A DNA stretch of 64,000 nt from Desulfovibrio sp. Huiquan2017 (lineage in GTDB: Bacteria; Desulfobacterota; Desulfovibrionia; Desulfovibrionales; Desulfovibrionaceae): assembly GCF_017351175.1 (NCBI RefSeq), contig NZ_JAFMPN010000008.1:62001-126000 (forward strand), read 5' to 3'. Of the stretch, positions 53,433 through 61,477 are shown in pieces. The notes below the pieces were generated by a model, which was not told the DNA's origin, did no database searches, and saw only the letters and a list, made by a program, of their open reading frames with translations. Positions within the stretch are counted from its first letter, which is position 1; each line of letters opens with the position of its first letter. Both the position numbers and the translations under genes were made by a program.

Positions 53433-54815
53433 CTATCCGCTTTTCCCGCTATCCTGGAAAAAGGATTTGTCCACGGCGAACCCGCGCAGCCGGGCCAGCG
53501 TTTCCGCATCGCTGAATATCTCCCGCAATCCGACGACCGCCGTGAAGACAAAGGCCTTTCCCCGTTGGTTGAGCTCAAGATAGCCCTTGTCCACGAGTTC
53601 GAGAAAATCCCGCCGCGCCGTGGGATAGGCGATCCCGTGATTGTTCTTGTGGTAGCGGATCGTGAATTCGGCCTCGGCATTGCGCAGGGCCCGCCCCACG
53701 ATGGAACGCTGCCGGTCGTTCAACTGGGGGTCGTTCTTGAGCATCTGGCGCAACTCCCGGTCCCATTTCTCCCATGCCTCGACATAGTGCTCGACGACCC
53801 TGAGCGAGACCAGCATCAACTGGGCGGCCAGGGTCTGGAGCGACGTCAGGTCCCCGGGGCTCCGCCTGCGCAGGTTCTCGAAGGTGGGCCGGTCGAAGGA
53901 GACCAGGGGCGGAAGAATGCGTCCCGCGTCCCAGTCCAGCTTGGCCCGGGAGGCGGGCAACAGGCCGAGCACGGGCAGGTCGTGTTTCAGGGCGTAGAGA
54001 TGCGCGACGAGACGGCCCACTTGGTAGCTGACCTGTTTGAATGGGCGGTAGAACCGGAACGAGTCCGTCAGGATCAGGGCCCGCAGGAGGTCATAGTCGT
54101 ACTGGCTGCCGGTCTCGCCGTTCGCATAGGCGGCGATGTGGTCCAGTTGCCTGTCCGCGAACCGCTCGACCATGGCGTCCGGCCATTCGAACAGGCCGGT
54201 GCCCAGGGGGGCCTGGCTCGTGGCGAGGGCGTCCATATCCACTCCCTTGAGCAGTCGGTCGCGGAAATGCACGAACAGGTCCCTGGAGAAGGGTTCGTGG
54301 AGAAACTCCGAAAGATGGTCGATGGCGTAGAAGGTGTTGTACACAAGCTGCTCGGTCGCGTTTTTGGGCGCTTTGTCGAGCCTGAGCAGTATGTCCGCGT
54401 CCTTCATGGAGATGGAGAGGCCGTCCAGCTGCGTGGCGGCGATGGTTTCCGGGATCCGGACGTTCATGAGAAAGTGCTGGCCCCCTGCGGACGTCATGGT
54501 CCGGTGCAGATGGGAGTCCGGGGCGCAGGCCCTGGTCACTATGGTGACCACGTCCGAGAGCTCGTGCGTCCGGCGATACCAGTGCTCGCCGTCGTTCAAG
54601 TCCGGGATCGGGAGCTCAATCCCCATATAGCGGCTCATCCGGTGCATAAGCTCCCACATGCCGAGGGGACTCATGCCCGGAGGCAGGCTCTGGGACAGAA
54701 ACTCCTCCCAGGTAATACATCGCTGCGCGAATCGTTTGATCATCGCCTGGAATTCGGGAGTATTGAAAACCTTCCAAATATCCCGCCCGGATGCGGGCGA
54801 TCCGGTGTCGGTCAT
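53433..54815 (-). CDS. Degenerate Fic-like protein with C-terminal winged helix
   Basis: 460 residues from MTDTGSPASGRDIWKVF (54815, GGAG upstream). Residues about 245-320 have the helical pattern of a Fic domain (FRFYRPFKQVSYQVGRLVAHLYAL) but the AMP-transfer motif HPFxxGNGR is lost: His is Arg and GNGR is VSYQ, only PF and the later GRL remain. The C-terminus (NNHGIAYPTARRDFLELVDKGYLELN) is the winged helix that follows many Fic domains. Enzyme activity is therefore unlikely; a DNA-binding regulator is a better guess. It is divergent from the SDR-fix operon over a 724-base AT-rich gap. Confidence 0.6.
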   Translation of the reverse strand: MTDTGSPASGRDIWKVFNTPEFQAMIKRFAQRCITWEEFLSQSLPPGMSPLGMWELMHRMSRYMGIELPIPDLNDGEHWYRRTHELSDVVTIVTRACAPDSHLHRTMTSAGGQHFLMNVRIPETIAATQLDGLSISMKDADILLRLDKAPKNATEQLVYNTFYAIDHLSEFLHEPFSRDLFVHFRDRLLKGVDMDALATSQAPLGTGLFEWPDAMVERFADRQLDHIAAYANGETGSQYDYDLLRALILTDSFRFYRPFKQVSYQVGRLVAHLYALKHDLPVLGLLPASRAKLDWDAGRILPPLVSFDRPTFENLRRRSPGDLTSLQTLAAQLMLVSLRVVEHYVEAWEKWDRELRQMLKNDPQLNDRQRSIVGRALRNAEAEFTIRYHKNNHGIAYPTARRDFLELVDKGYLELNQRGKAFVFTAVVGLREIFSDAETLARLRGFAVDKSFFQDSGKSG

Positions 54816-55539
54816 GTGCCGCTCCATACCATCCAAGATTGTTTTTGAATCATCGGGCGGCAACATCCGTCGGCAACCCGATGGGAAAGCATCCATTTCG
54901 TCCGAGGCGGTCAGTCGGCCCGGTCCCCGTGGCGGGTGTCGCTGCCTCAAACGTTCTCTACGCTACGGCAGTATATATATCATCCGAGTCATTTTTTGGC
55001 AAAAACTTATACATGCTCTGAAAATATATAAATAGTGCGCGCGTTGGGTGCAAAAAATAGTTTGCGGGAAATAGTTGGTTCAAAATGCCGGTAGCCGTCT
55101 CGGAGCCTGCGCCTCCCCTTGCCCTGCTCGGAGCGGGAGTCCAAGGAGAAGGCAGAGGGATAACGATACGATCATTTTTTAACATATATCAAAGTGGTTA
55201 GGGCTATTCACGCCGTTTGTCTCCCCGCGCCTTCGCAGAGTCCTTGCCGAACGGTTCGCTTCGTGCCTGCTGCTGGGATGACGCCCAATCTATCCTTTTT
55301 GCATCACCACCGTATTGGTCAGAATAATGGTCCGTGTTTATCATGCAAAATCTCTATTGTGTATACTTCTATCACTTCAAATCTTGTGCAACATATACAA
55401 AATCTACATATTGACACACTAAAGGCAGGGAGATACGGCAAAAATTAAGAGGTTGTGAATACGGATAGAGTCGTACATCGGCGGAACCGGAGACAAGGCG
55501 GATTCTCTTAACGAAGTGAAACCGAAAGGAGGCAATCAC
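54816..55539. other. 724-bp AT-rich divergent control region
   Basis: No gene. It holds a good minus-strand promoter for the Fic-like gene (54974-55002), AT-rich tracts at 54971-55075 and 55170-55445, a possible plus-strand -35 TTGACA at 55411-55416, and short dyads around GTGTATAC and TTGTGCAAC. Unusually long for this genome. Confidence 0.5.
54974..55002 (-). promoter_or_regulatory. Promoter of the Fic-like gene
   Basis: On the minus strand TTGCCA (plus 54997-55002), 17 bases, TATATA (54974-54979), leaving a leader of about 150 bases. Confidence 0.5.
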
Positions 55540-56301
55540 ATGCCTGAACAATTGTTGGATTTTACGGGAAAGGTTCTCGCCCTGACGGGCGGCGGCTCTG
55601 GCATAGGGCAGGCGACCGCCATCGCCTTTGCACGGCAGGGCGCCAAGGTCGTCATCGCCGGGCGAAGCAACGCGGATGAAACTCTGCGCCGTATCAAGGA
55701 AGCCGGCGGCGAGGCCATATTTGTACGCACCGACGTCAGCGTCTCCTCCGATGTGCGGAACTTCATCAAGACGACCATCGACACCTATGGACGGCTCGAC
55801 ATCGCCTTCAATAATGCCGGATTGCTCCCCCCGACCGTCGACCTGGCCGATCAGACCGAAGAGGACTTCGACAAGATCATGGCCGTGGACGTCAGAGGGG
55901 TCTTTTTGTGCATGAAGTACCAGATCCCCGAGATGCTCAAGGTCGGAGGCGGCGCGATCATCAACTGCGGTTCCATCGTCAGTCTCGTGGCCGACCCCGG
56001 AATGAGCCCCTACGCGACGGCTAAGCACGCGGTCGCAGGCATGACCAAGGCCGCCGCCTTGGAATATGCGGCGCGCAATATCCGCGTTAATACGATCTGC
56101 CCCGGTCTGACCGAAACCGGCATGACAAAGGGCTGGCTGGCCGACCCGGAAATGCGTGAACTGGTCAAGTCCTACAATGCGGCCCACCGGATCGCCTCGC
56201 CGGACGAGATAGCCGGTATCGTCCTGTTCCTGGCTTCGCCGATGGCGTCCTTCGTCACCGGCGGCGTCTATCCCGTGGACGGTGGCCAGAGCGCCCACTA
56301 A
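55540..56301 (+). CDS. Short-chain dehydrogenase/reductase
   Basis: 253 residues from ATG 55540 with AAAGGAGG upstream. Classical SDR: NAD(P)-binding TGGGSGIG (about 18-25), NNAG, catalytic Ser in INCGSIVSL, Tyr and Lys in SPYATAKHA, ending YPVDGGQSAH. First gene of the fix-type operon (24 bases to fixA). Probable role: dehydrogenation of a hydroxy group or the reverse on the operon's substrate, giving the NAD(P)-linked step; substrate unknown. Confidence 0.93.
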   Translation: MPEQLLDFTGKVLALTGGGSGIGQATAIAFARQGAKVVIAGRSNADETLRRIKEAGGEAIFVRTDVSVSSDVRNFIKTTIDTYGRLDIAFNNAGLLPPTVDLADQTEEDFDKIMAVDVRGVFLCMKYQIPEMLKVGGGAIINCGSIVSLVADPGMSPYATAKHAVAGMTKAAALEYAARNIRVNTICPGLTETGMTKGWLADPEMRELVKSYNAAHRIASPDEIAGIVLFLASPMASFVTGGVYPVDGGQSAH

Positions 56302-56325
56302 CCGCGCATCGAACGAGGGAAACCC

Positions 56326-57060
56326 ATGAAGATACTTGTCGTATTCAAATGGTCGCAGGACCCGCAGGACGCCAGGGTGAGCGCCGACGGCGCCGTCGAC
56401 TGGCAAGGCGTCAGGATGTCGGCGAACGACGACGATCCCGCCGCCATGGCGGTTGCCAGGGATATCGCTTCCCCGGACGGCGAGATTGTCGGGCTGACCA
56501 TAGGCGATGGGGAAACGGCCTGGGCGGCGGCGCGCGGAGCGTCGAGCACCGTGGTCGTGTCCGACGCCCGGACCAATGCGGACAGCGCCGTCACCGGTGC
56601 CGTCCTGGCCGCCGGGGTCAGGCGGGCAGGCGATGTGGATGTCGTCGTTATCGGCGATTCCGCGTGGGATTACGGCGTGGTCGCCTCGCTGGCGGGGCAG
56701 CTGGGCTGGCCCGCACTGGCGAACGTCCTGTCCGTCGAGAAACGGGATGGGGCGCTGCGGGCGACCCGCAAGATCGGCAGCGGCACCCAGATCGTCGATG
56801 TGACCGGGCCCGCCGTTCTGGCCGTGGTCGCCAACCGGGCCGAACAGGAGATTCCCGGAATGAAGGCTGTTCTCGCCGCGCGCAAGAAGCCCGTGGACAC
56901 GATTGGCCTGGCGGATTTGGCGATTGACCCACCGGCCGTGGTTTCCTCGCGGGGGACGAAGCTCCCCGATGTCCCGCCGGCACAGATTATCGACGGCTCG
57001 GACCCCAAGGCCGCTGCCGGACGGCTGATGGCGGCCCTGCATGCGGAAAACGTGTTGTAG
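56326..57060 (+). CDS. fixA: Electron transfer flavoprotein beta subunit (FixA-type)
   Basis: 244 residues. ETF beta fold: starts MKILVVFKWSQDPQD, contains ANDDDPAAMAVARDIA, VVIGDSAWDYGVVASLAGQLGWPAL, and GPAVLAVVANRAEQEIPGMK. The N-terminus has the charged KW motif of the family. With FixB it carries electrons between a dehydrogenase or reductase and the quinone-linked FixC/FixX. Confidence 0.92.
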   Translation: MKILVVFKWSQDPQDARVSADGAVDWQGVRMSANDDDPAAMAVARDIASPDGEIVGLTIGDGETAWAAARGASSTVVVSDARTNADSAVTGAVLAAGVRRAGDVDVVVIGDSAWDYGVVASLAGQLGWPALANVLSVEKRDGALRATRKIGSGTQIVDVTGPAVLAVVANRAEQEIPGMKAVLAARKKPVDTIGLADLAIDPPAVVSSRGTKLPDVPPAQIIDGSDPKAAAGRLMAALHAENVL

Positions 57061-57097
57061 GCATGGCCGGAGCCGCGTGAGCAACAGGAGGTGGCAA

Positions 57098-58024
57098 GTG
57101 AGTGGAGATAGTTGGCTTATCATTACCGATGAAGGACGCATAGGCGGGATGCTTTCCGCCGTCCGACAGCTTGGCGGCAAGGTCACGGCGGTGGTGGTCG
57201 GGCCTCGTGGCCTGGCGGACACCGTCGCGGCGAAAGGGCCTGACCGGGTTCTCTGGTTTGCCGTGGAGGAGGGCTTTCCGCCCGAAGCGTACGGAACGCA
57301 AGTCGCCGAGGCGGCAAAGACCGCCGGGGTACGGGTTGTCCTTTCGTCGGATGTGCCGTCGGGGCGTGTGCTGCTCGGCATGGTTGCCGCGCAGACGAAC
57401 AGCGCCGTGGTCGGTTCGATTCGGAGCCTGGCCGAGGATGGAGATAGTCTTCTGGTCGGCCGGTCCGTGGCCGACGGCAGGGCTGTCGAGACCCTGGAAG
57501 TGACCGGTTCACTGGCCGGTATTTTCGACGGAAAGGATGTGGACCTGCCGCCCGGCCAGCCCGCGACCGTCGAGGAAGTTCCGGTCCGCCAGCCGGACGG
57601 CGCCTTGCGTGTCGTGGAGACCCTGCCTGCGAGCGCGGAGAGCGCCGGGCTGCTGTCCGCGGAGCGTGTGGTGGGCGCGGGCTCGGGAATCCGGGCCAAG
57701 GAAGACCTCGAACTGATCCGGCAACTGGCGACAGCCGTTGGCGCGGAGATCGCCTGCAGCCTGCCCGTCTGCGACGACATGCGGTGGTTCGAATCGGCGC
57801 GTGTCGTCGGGTCCTCACATCATCAGATCGCTCCGGCTCTTTATATCGCCGTGGGCATCTCCGGGCAGCCGCAACACATGTCCGGGCTGCGGGACGCCAA
57901 GGTCATCGTGGCCGTCAATAACGATCCCGAGGCCCGGATCTTCAAGCATTGCAATTATGGAATCGTCGGGGACCTCTACAAGGTCGTCCCCGCATTGGCA
58001 GAGGAATTCAGGAACGCCTGTTGA
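57098..58024 (+). CDS. fixB: Electron transfer flavoprotein alpha subunit (FixB-type)
   Basis: 308 residues from GTG 57098 with AGGAGG seven bases upstream; the frame to 57041 overlaps fixA and is rejected. C-terminal FAD domain: GAGSGIRAKEDLELIRQLATAVGAE, VVGSSHHQIAPALYIAVGISGQPQHMSG, VAVNNDPEARIFKHCNYGIVGDLYKVVPAL. The usual ETF motif VGQTGK is VGSSHH, and GISGQ-QHM follows, which is closer to the carnitine-operon FixB type than to beta-oxidation ETFs. Confidence 0.93.
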   Translation: MSGDSWLIITDEGRIGGMLSAVRQLGGKVTAVVVGPRGLADTVAAKGPDRVLWFAVEEGFPPEAYGTQVAEAAKTAGVRVVLSSDVPSGRVLLGMVAAQTNSAVVGSIRSLAEDGDSLLVGRSVADGRAVETLEVTGSLAGIFDGKDVDLPPGQPATVEEVPVRQPDGALRVVETLPASAESAGLLSAERVVGAGSGIRAKEDLELIRQLATAVGAEIACSLPVCDDMRWFESARVVGSSHHQIAPALYIAVGISGQPQHMSGLRDAKVIVAVNNDPEARIFKHCNYGIVGDLYKVVPALAEEFRNAC

Positions 58025-58064
58025 TCGTGAATGAGTAACACACTCTTTTATCAGGAGAAATAGA

Positions 58065-59546
58065 ATGTCTGACCAAAACATCGCTTTCGATACTGAATAC
58101 GACGTTGTCATCATCGGTGGCGGCGGCTCTGGAAAGTCTGCGGCTCTCACGGCGGCTCAGGGTGGGCTGCGCACCGCGATCCTGGAGAAGATGGAACAAA
58201 CGGGCGGAAGTTCGATCTACGCCGAGGGAACCGCCGCGTTCGAGTCCAGCGAACAAAAGAAGCGCGGTGTTCCGGATCAGGAAGGAAAGCACTTCCCCTC
58301 GCGGGAGGAGGGATTCCGCCGATATATCGAATATAGCCACCATCGGGCCAACCCCGACGTCGTGCGAATGCAGGTCGAGAACACCGCCGAAACCATCGAC
58401 ATCCTGAAGTCCCTGGGGATCGAGTACACCGACGTCTCCATCTATGCGTACGACCAGCCCCATGAGCTGTACACGTTCCACCGGCCGGACGGTTTGGGCG
58501 AACGCGTCCAGGAGGTCCTGTTGCGCGCCTGCGTCAATGCCGGAGTGGACATCTTCACGTCGACGCCGGCCAGAAAGATTTTGATGAAGGACGGCGCCGT
58601 GACCGGGGTCGTGGCCGAGGATTCCGATGGGAACGTCATGAACATCGGCTGCCGGGCGGTGATTTTGGCGACTGGCGGTTACGGCAACAACCCGGAACTG
58701 GTGAAGAAGTACTCGTGGCTCTACCGCAGTGCGGACTTCACCTATCAATGCGTTCCCACGGAGAACACCGGCGACGGACTGACCATGGCCCTCGAGGTCG
58801 GCGCCGACACGGAGAACATCGGTGCGATAATGATCGTCCCGTGCGCGCGAAGCAAGACCCTGACCTCGCATGCGAGCGGCGCCGGTTCCCAGCCGGTCCT
58901 GTGGGTGAACAAGACGGGCCGTCGCTTCGCCAGCGAGGAAGTGGCCATGAGTTTTGCCGACGCCGGGAACACCGTGGCCAAGCAGCCGCAAGCCACGGTG
59001 TATGCGCTCATCGACAGCGACACCGTGCAGCACCTCATGACCGAGGGATCGGACATCGGCCTCGGCGATTTCATTGAATACCACATGAAGCTGGTCCGGC
59101 TCCAGGCGGAACTGGATCAGGATGTCGCCGACGGCATCGCCTGGAAGGCGGACACCATCGAGGGCCTGGCCAAGGCCGTAAAGCTCGATCCCGCCGTGCT
59201 CGCCAATACGGTGGATGAATACAACGATGCCTGCGACAAGGGGTATGATCCCTTGTTCTTCAAGCCCGCCAAGTTCCTTCGCCCCGTGCGGAAGGCCCCG
59301 TTCTACGCCATCAATATGGCGGCGAGCGTGCTTGCTTCGGACGGCGGCATTCGGGTCAACGGCGATCTTCAGGTCACCGACCAAGACTACAACCCCATTC
59401 CGGGATTGTACGCCGTGGGCAACGACGCCAGCGGCTTGTTCGGCGACACCTACAACCTGGATGTACCCGGAACGGCCAACGGCTTTGCGCATGCGTCGGG
59501 GCGGGTCGCCGCACGGCATGTAATCGCCATGTGCAAGGAATCGTAG
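58065..59546 (+). CDS. Fumarate reductase-like flavoprotein (FAD-binding 2 family)
   Basis: 493 residues. Dinucleotide site DVVIIGGGGSGKSAALTAAQ (about 13-32), TGGSSIYAEG, RAVILATGGYGNN, ASEEVAMSFADAGN, YAINMAASVLASDGGIRVNG and YAVGNDASGLFGDTYNLDVPGTANGFAHASG, the standard FrdA/3-ketosteroid dehydrogenase/urocanate-reductase pattern. No signal peptide, no haem or FMN domain, so it works in the cytoplasm and must get or give electrons through another protein; FixAB is the obvious partner. Substrate unknown: likely reduction (or formation) of a C=C bond next to a carbonyl. Confidence 0.9.
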   Translation: MSDQNIAFDTEYDVVIIGGGGSGKSAALTAAQGGLRTAILEKMEQTGGSSIYAEGTAAFESSEQKKRGVPDQEGKHFPSREEGFRRYIEYSHHRANPDVVRMQVENTAETIDILKSLGIEYTDVSIYAYDQPHELYTFHRPDGLGERVQEVLLRACVNAGVDIFTSTPARKILMKDGAVTGVVAEDSDGNVMNIGCRAVILATGGYGNNPELVKKYSWLYRSADFTYQCVPTENTGDGLTMALEVGADTENIGAIMIVPCARSKTLTSHASGAGSQPVLWVNKTGRRFASEEVAMSFADAGNTVAKQPQATVYALIDSDTVQHLMTEGSDIGLGDFIEYHMKLVRLQAELDQDVADGIAWKADTIEGLAKAVKLDPAVLANTVDEYNDACDKGYDPLFFKPAKFLRPVRKAPFYAINMAASVLASDGGIRVNGDLQVTDQDYNPIPGLYAVGNDASGLFGDTYNLDVPGTANGFAHASGRVAARHVIAMCKES

Positions 59547-59662
59547 GGTCACATTCTCGGACACGCTCCTACCGATCGAGGGAGGTGGGCCTGGCGGCCA
59601 TTCGCGGCCGCTGGTCCGCCGCCCTCCCGGTGGGTTCCCGGTTGAGACAGGAGGTAGCAGGA

Positions 59663-60973
59663 ATGAATGCAGAGAACCAATCCCCGGATGTCGATTTCGA
59701 CGTCATCGTCGTCGGAGCCGGTGTGGCCGGTTGCGTCACGGCATACCAGCTGGCCGTCAAGGGACATTCCGTGCTTCTGGCGGAGCGGGGGCCGAAGCCG
59801 GGTAGCAAGAATCTGTCGGGCGGCGTTTTTTATTGCAGCGTGATGAAAGAGGTTATGCCCGAGTTCGAGGCCGAGGCGCCGATCGAACGCCGGGTGACCC
59901 GCAACTGCCTGAGTTTTCTCTCGCCCACATCCTTCGTCAACCTGGACTATCGTGATGAACGGCTGGCCCAGAACGGGACTGCCGTGACCGTGCTCCGGGC
60001 CAAACTCGACGATTGGCTGGCCACCAAGTGCGAAGATGTCGGCGTGACGTTGATGCCCGGCATCAAGGTCGACGGGCTGCTCAAGGATGCGGACCGGATT
60101 GTCGGCATCAAGGCGGGGGACGATACCTTGCGCTCGCATGTGGTGGTCGCGGCCGACGGCGTGAATTCGTTCCTTTGCCGGGATGCCGGCATCCGGGCGA
60201 CGGAGCCGACGAACCATCTGGCCGTCGGGGTCAAATCGGTCATCAGGTTGCCGCGCGAGGTGATCGAGGAGCGGTTCAATCTCAATGGCGACGAAGGGGC
60301 CGCGTATGCCGTGGTCGGCGATTGCACCAATGGCGTGGGCGGCGGGGGGTTCTTGTATACCAACATCGACTCCATCTCCATTGGTGTCGTGCTCCGGCTC
60401 GACGATCTTGTCGAACGCGGCGAGTCGTCCTCGGACCTGCATGACCGTTTCTTGAGCAATCCGGCGATTGCGCCGTTTCTCAAGGGAGGGGAATTGCTCG
60501 AATACGGCAGCCACCTGGTCGCCGAAGGAGGTCGGGCCATGGTGCACGACCTCACCCGGCCGGGCCTGGTCGTTGTCGGCGACGCCGCCGGATTGACCCT
60601 CAACACCGGGTTGACCCTCCGGGGCATGGATCTGGCCGCGGGGTCGGGTATCGTGGCGGCAAAGACCATCGACACCGCCTTGCAACAGGGGGATTTCTCC
60701 CAGGCCTCGCTGGACGCCTATACCGCCGAGCTCGATGCGACCTTTGTGGGCCAGGATATGCGGACCTATGCCAAGGCACCGGACTTTTTCCTGAATCCGC
60801 GCATGTATGGAGACTATGGCCGGTTGTTGAGCGACGTCTTGTACGGTGTCTATAATCTCGACATGAAGCCGCGTCGGCATTTGCTGCCCATGGTGATGGC
60901 CGCGCTGAAGGAATCGCCGGTAAAGGCCATGCAACTCGCCAGAGACGCCTACGCGGCAGTGAGGGCGCTATGA
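59663..60973 (+). CDS. fixC: ETF-quinone oxidoreductase-like flavoprotein (FixC)
   Basis: 436 residues from ATG 59663 with AGGAGG upstream. FAD site DFDVIVVGAGVAGCVTAYQLA; family motif RGPKPGSKNLSGG; VVVAADGVNSFLCRDAG; VVGDAAGLTLNTGLTLRGMDLAAGSG. It lacks the cysteine-rich FeS domain of mitochondrial ETF-QO, which here is the separate FixX gene overlapping its end by four bases. A membrane-associated link to menaquinone. Confidence 0.95.
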   Translation: MNAENQSPDVDFDVIVVGAGVAGCVTAYQLAVKGHSVLLAERGPKPGSKNLSGGVFYCSVMKEVMPEFEAEAPIERRVTRNCLSFLSPTSFVNLDYRDERLAQNGTAVTVLRAKLDDWLATKCEDVGVTLMPGIKVDGLLKDADRIVGIKAGDDTLRSHVVVAADGVNSFLCRDAGIRATEPTNHLAVGVKSVIRLPREVIEERFNLNGDEGAAYAVVGDCTNGVGGGGFLYTNIDSISIGVVLRLDDLVERGESSSDLHDRFLSNPAIAPFLKGGELLEYGSHLVAEGGRAMVHDLTRPGLVVVGDAAGLTLNTGLTLRGMDLAAGSGIVAAKTIDTALQQGDFSQASLDAYTAELDATFVGQDMRTYAKAPDFFLNPRMYGDYGRLLSDVLYGVYNLDMKPRRHLLPMVMAALKESPVKAMQLARDAYAAVRAL

Positions 60974-61266
60974 ACACGAATCAATTCGGGACCGTCACCG
61001 AACGGCTTGACAGGAACCACTATGAAACGGATGTGGAGCAGTCCCATATAACGGTCGATCAGGCCGCTGCCAGGGCCGCGGACGCCGGTCCGTTGCTCGT
61101 CCGGATCTGCCCCGCCCACGTCTATTCGATCCAGGCGGACGGCACCATCGGGGTTATGGCGGCGGCCTGCCTGGAGTGCGGGGCCTGCCTGGCCGTGGCT
61201 CCCCCCGGCGTGCTCTCCTGGCGCTACCCCCGCAGCGGCATGGGCATCACCTACCGCGAAGGCTAG
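60970..61266 (+). CDS. fixX: Ferredoxin-like protein FixX
   Basis: 98 residues, start overlapping the fixC stop (ATGA). RICPAHVYSIQADGTIGVMAAACLECGACLAVAPPGVLSWRYP holds the four cysteines (parts ICPAHVY and CLECGACLAV) of one [4Fe-4S] cluster, although the last conserved Cys position of the CxxCxxC-type motif reads CLECGAC only, as in other FixX. It supplies the FeS half of FixC. Confidence 0.93.
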   Translation: MNTNQFGTVTERLDRNHYETDVEQSHITVDQAAARAADAGPLLVRICPAHVYSIQADGTIGVMAAACLECGACLAVAPPGVLSWRYPRSGMGITYREG

Positions 61267-61309
61267 GCGGGACGAAAAGCAGACCCGATTCCGGCGGCAT
61301 ACCGCGTTT

Positions 61310-61355
61310 GGTTATACGTCCCGCCACGCCGGAGCCCGCGCGTTCGAGCCTCGTC
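61310..61355 (+). pseudogene. Decayed tRNA-Asp 3' portion
   Basis: Aligns to tRNA-Asp from the D-arm end to the acceptor: GGTTATA, CACGCCGGAG, CCGCG, GTTCGAG, CTCGTCGGCTC are shared, with several substitutions, a short deletion over the anticodon stem and CCA replaced by CCG. The next bases AGAAAGATCAAG parallel the tRNA-Asp 3' flank CTAAAGATCAAG. Cannot fold to a working tRNA. Confidence 0.75.
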
Positions 61356-61374
61356 GGCTCAGCCGAGAAAGATC

Positions 61375-61410
61375 AAGCCCTTACGACTTGCATCGTAAGG
61401 GCTTTTTTTT
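61375..61410 (+). terminator. Terminator after the tRNA-Asp remnant
   Basis: Perfect 12-base arms AAGCCCTTACGA (61375-61386) and complement (61393-61404), loop of six, then T-run to 61410. It also serves the fix operon. Confidence 0.9.
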
Positions 61411-61477
61411 GTCTCACCACCATGCGTTCAGGGGGTGGGGCGCTATCAAGGCAGCGCTTCGGTGGGCTGTTTCTTTG

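Larger units (their letters stand above)
50337..61355. mobile_element. Candidate genomic island (remnant) between tRNA-Asp and its decayed copy
   Basis: Borders: the 3' end of tRNA-Asp at left, and a degenerate tRNA-Asp 3' half followed by the same GATCAAG at right. Contents: an AT-rich HEPN-STAND gene, a truncated tyrosine recombinase, a degenerate Fic-like gene, and a six-gene flavoprotein operon. The two borders are not identical, and the recombinase remnant lies in the middle rather than next to a border, so this may be two nested acquisitions. Right boundary is uncertain. Confidence 0.5.
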
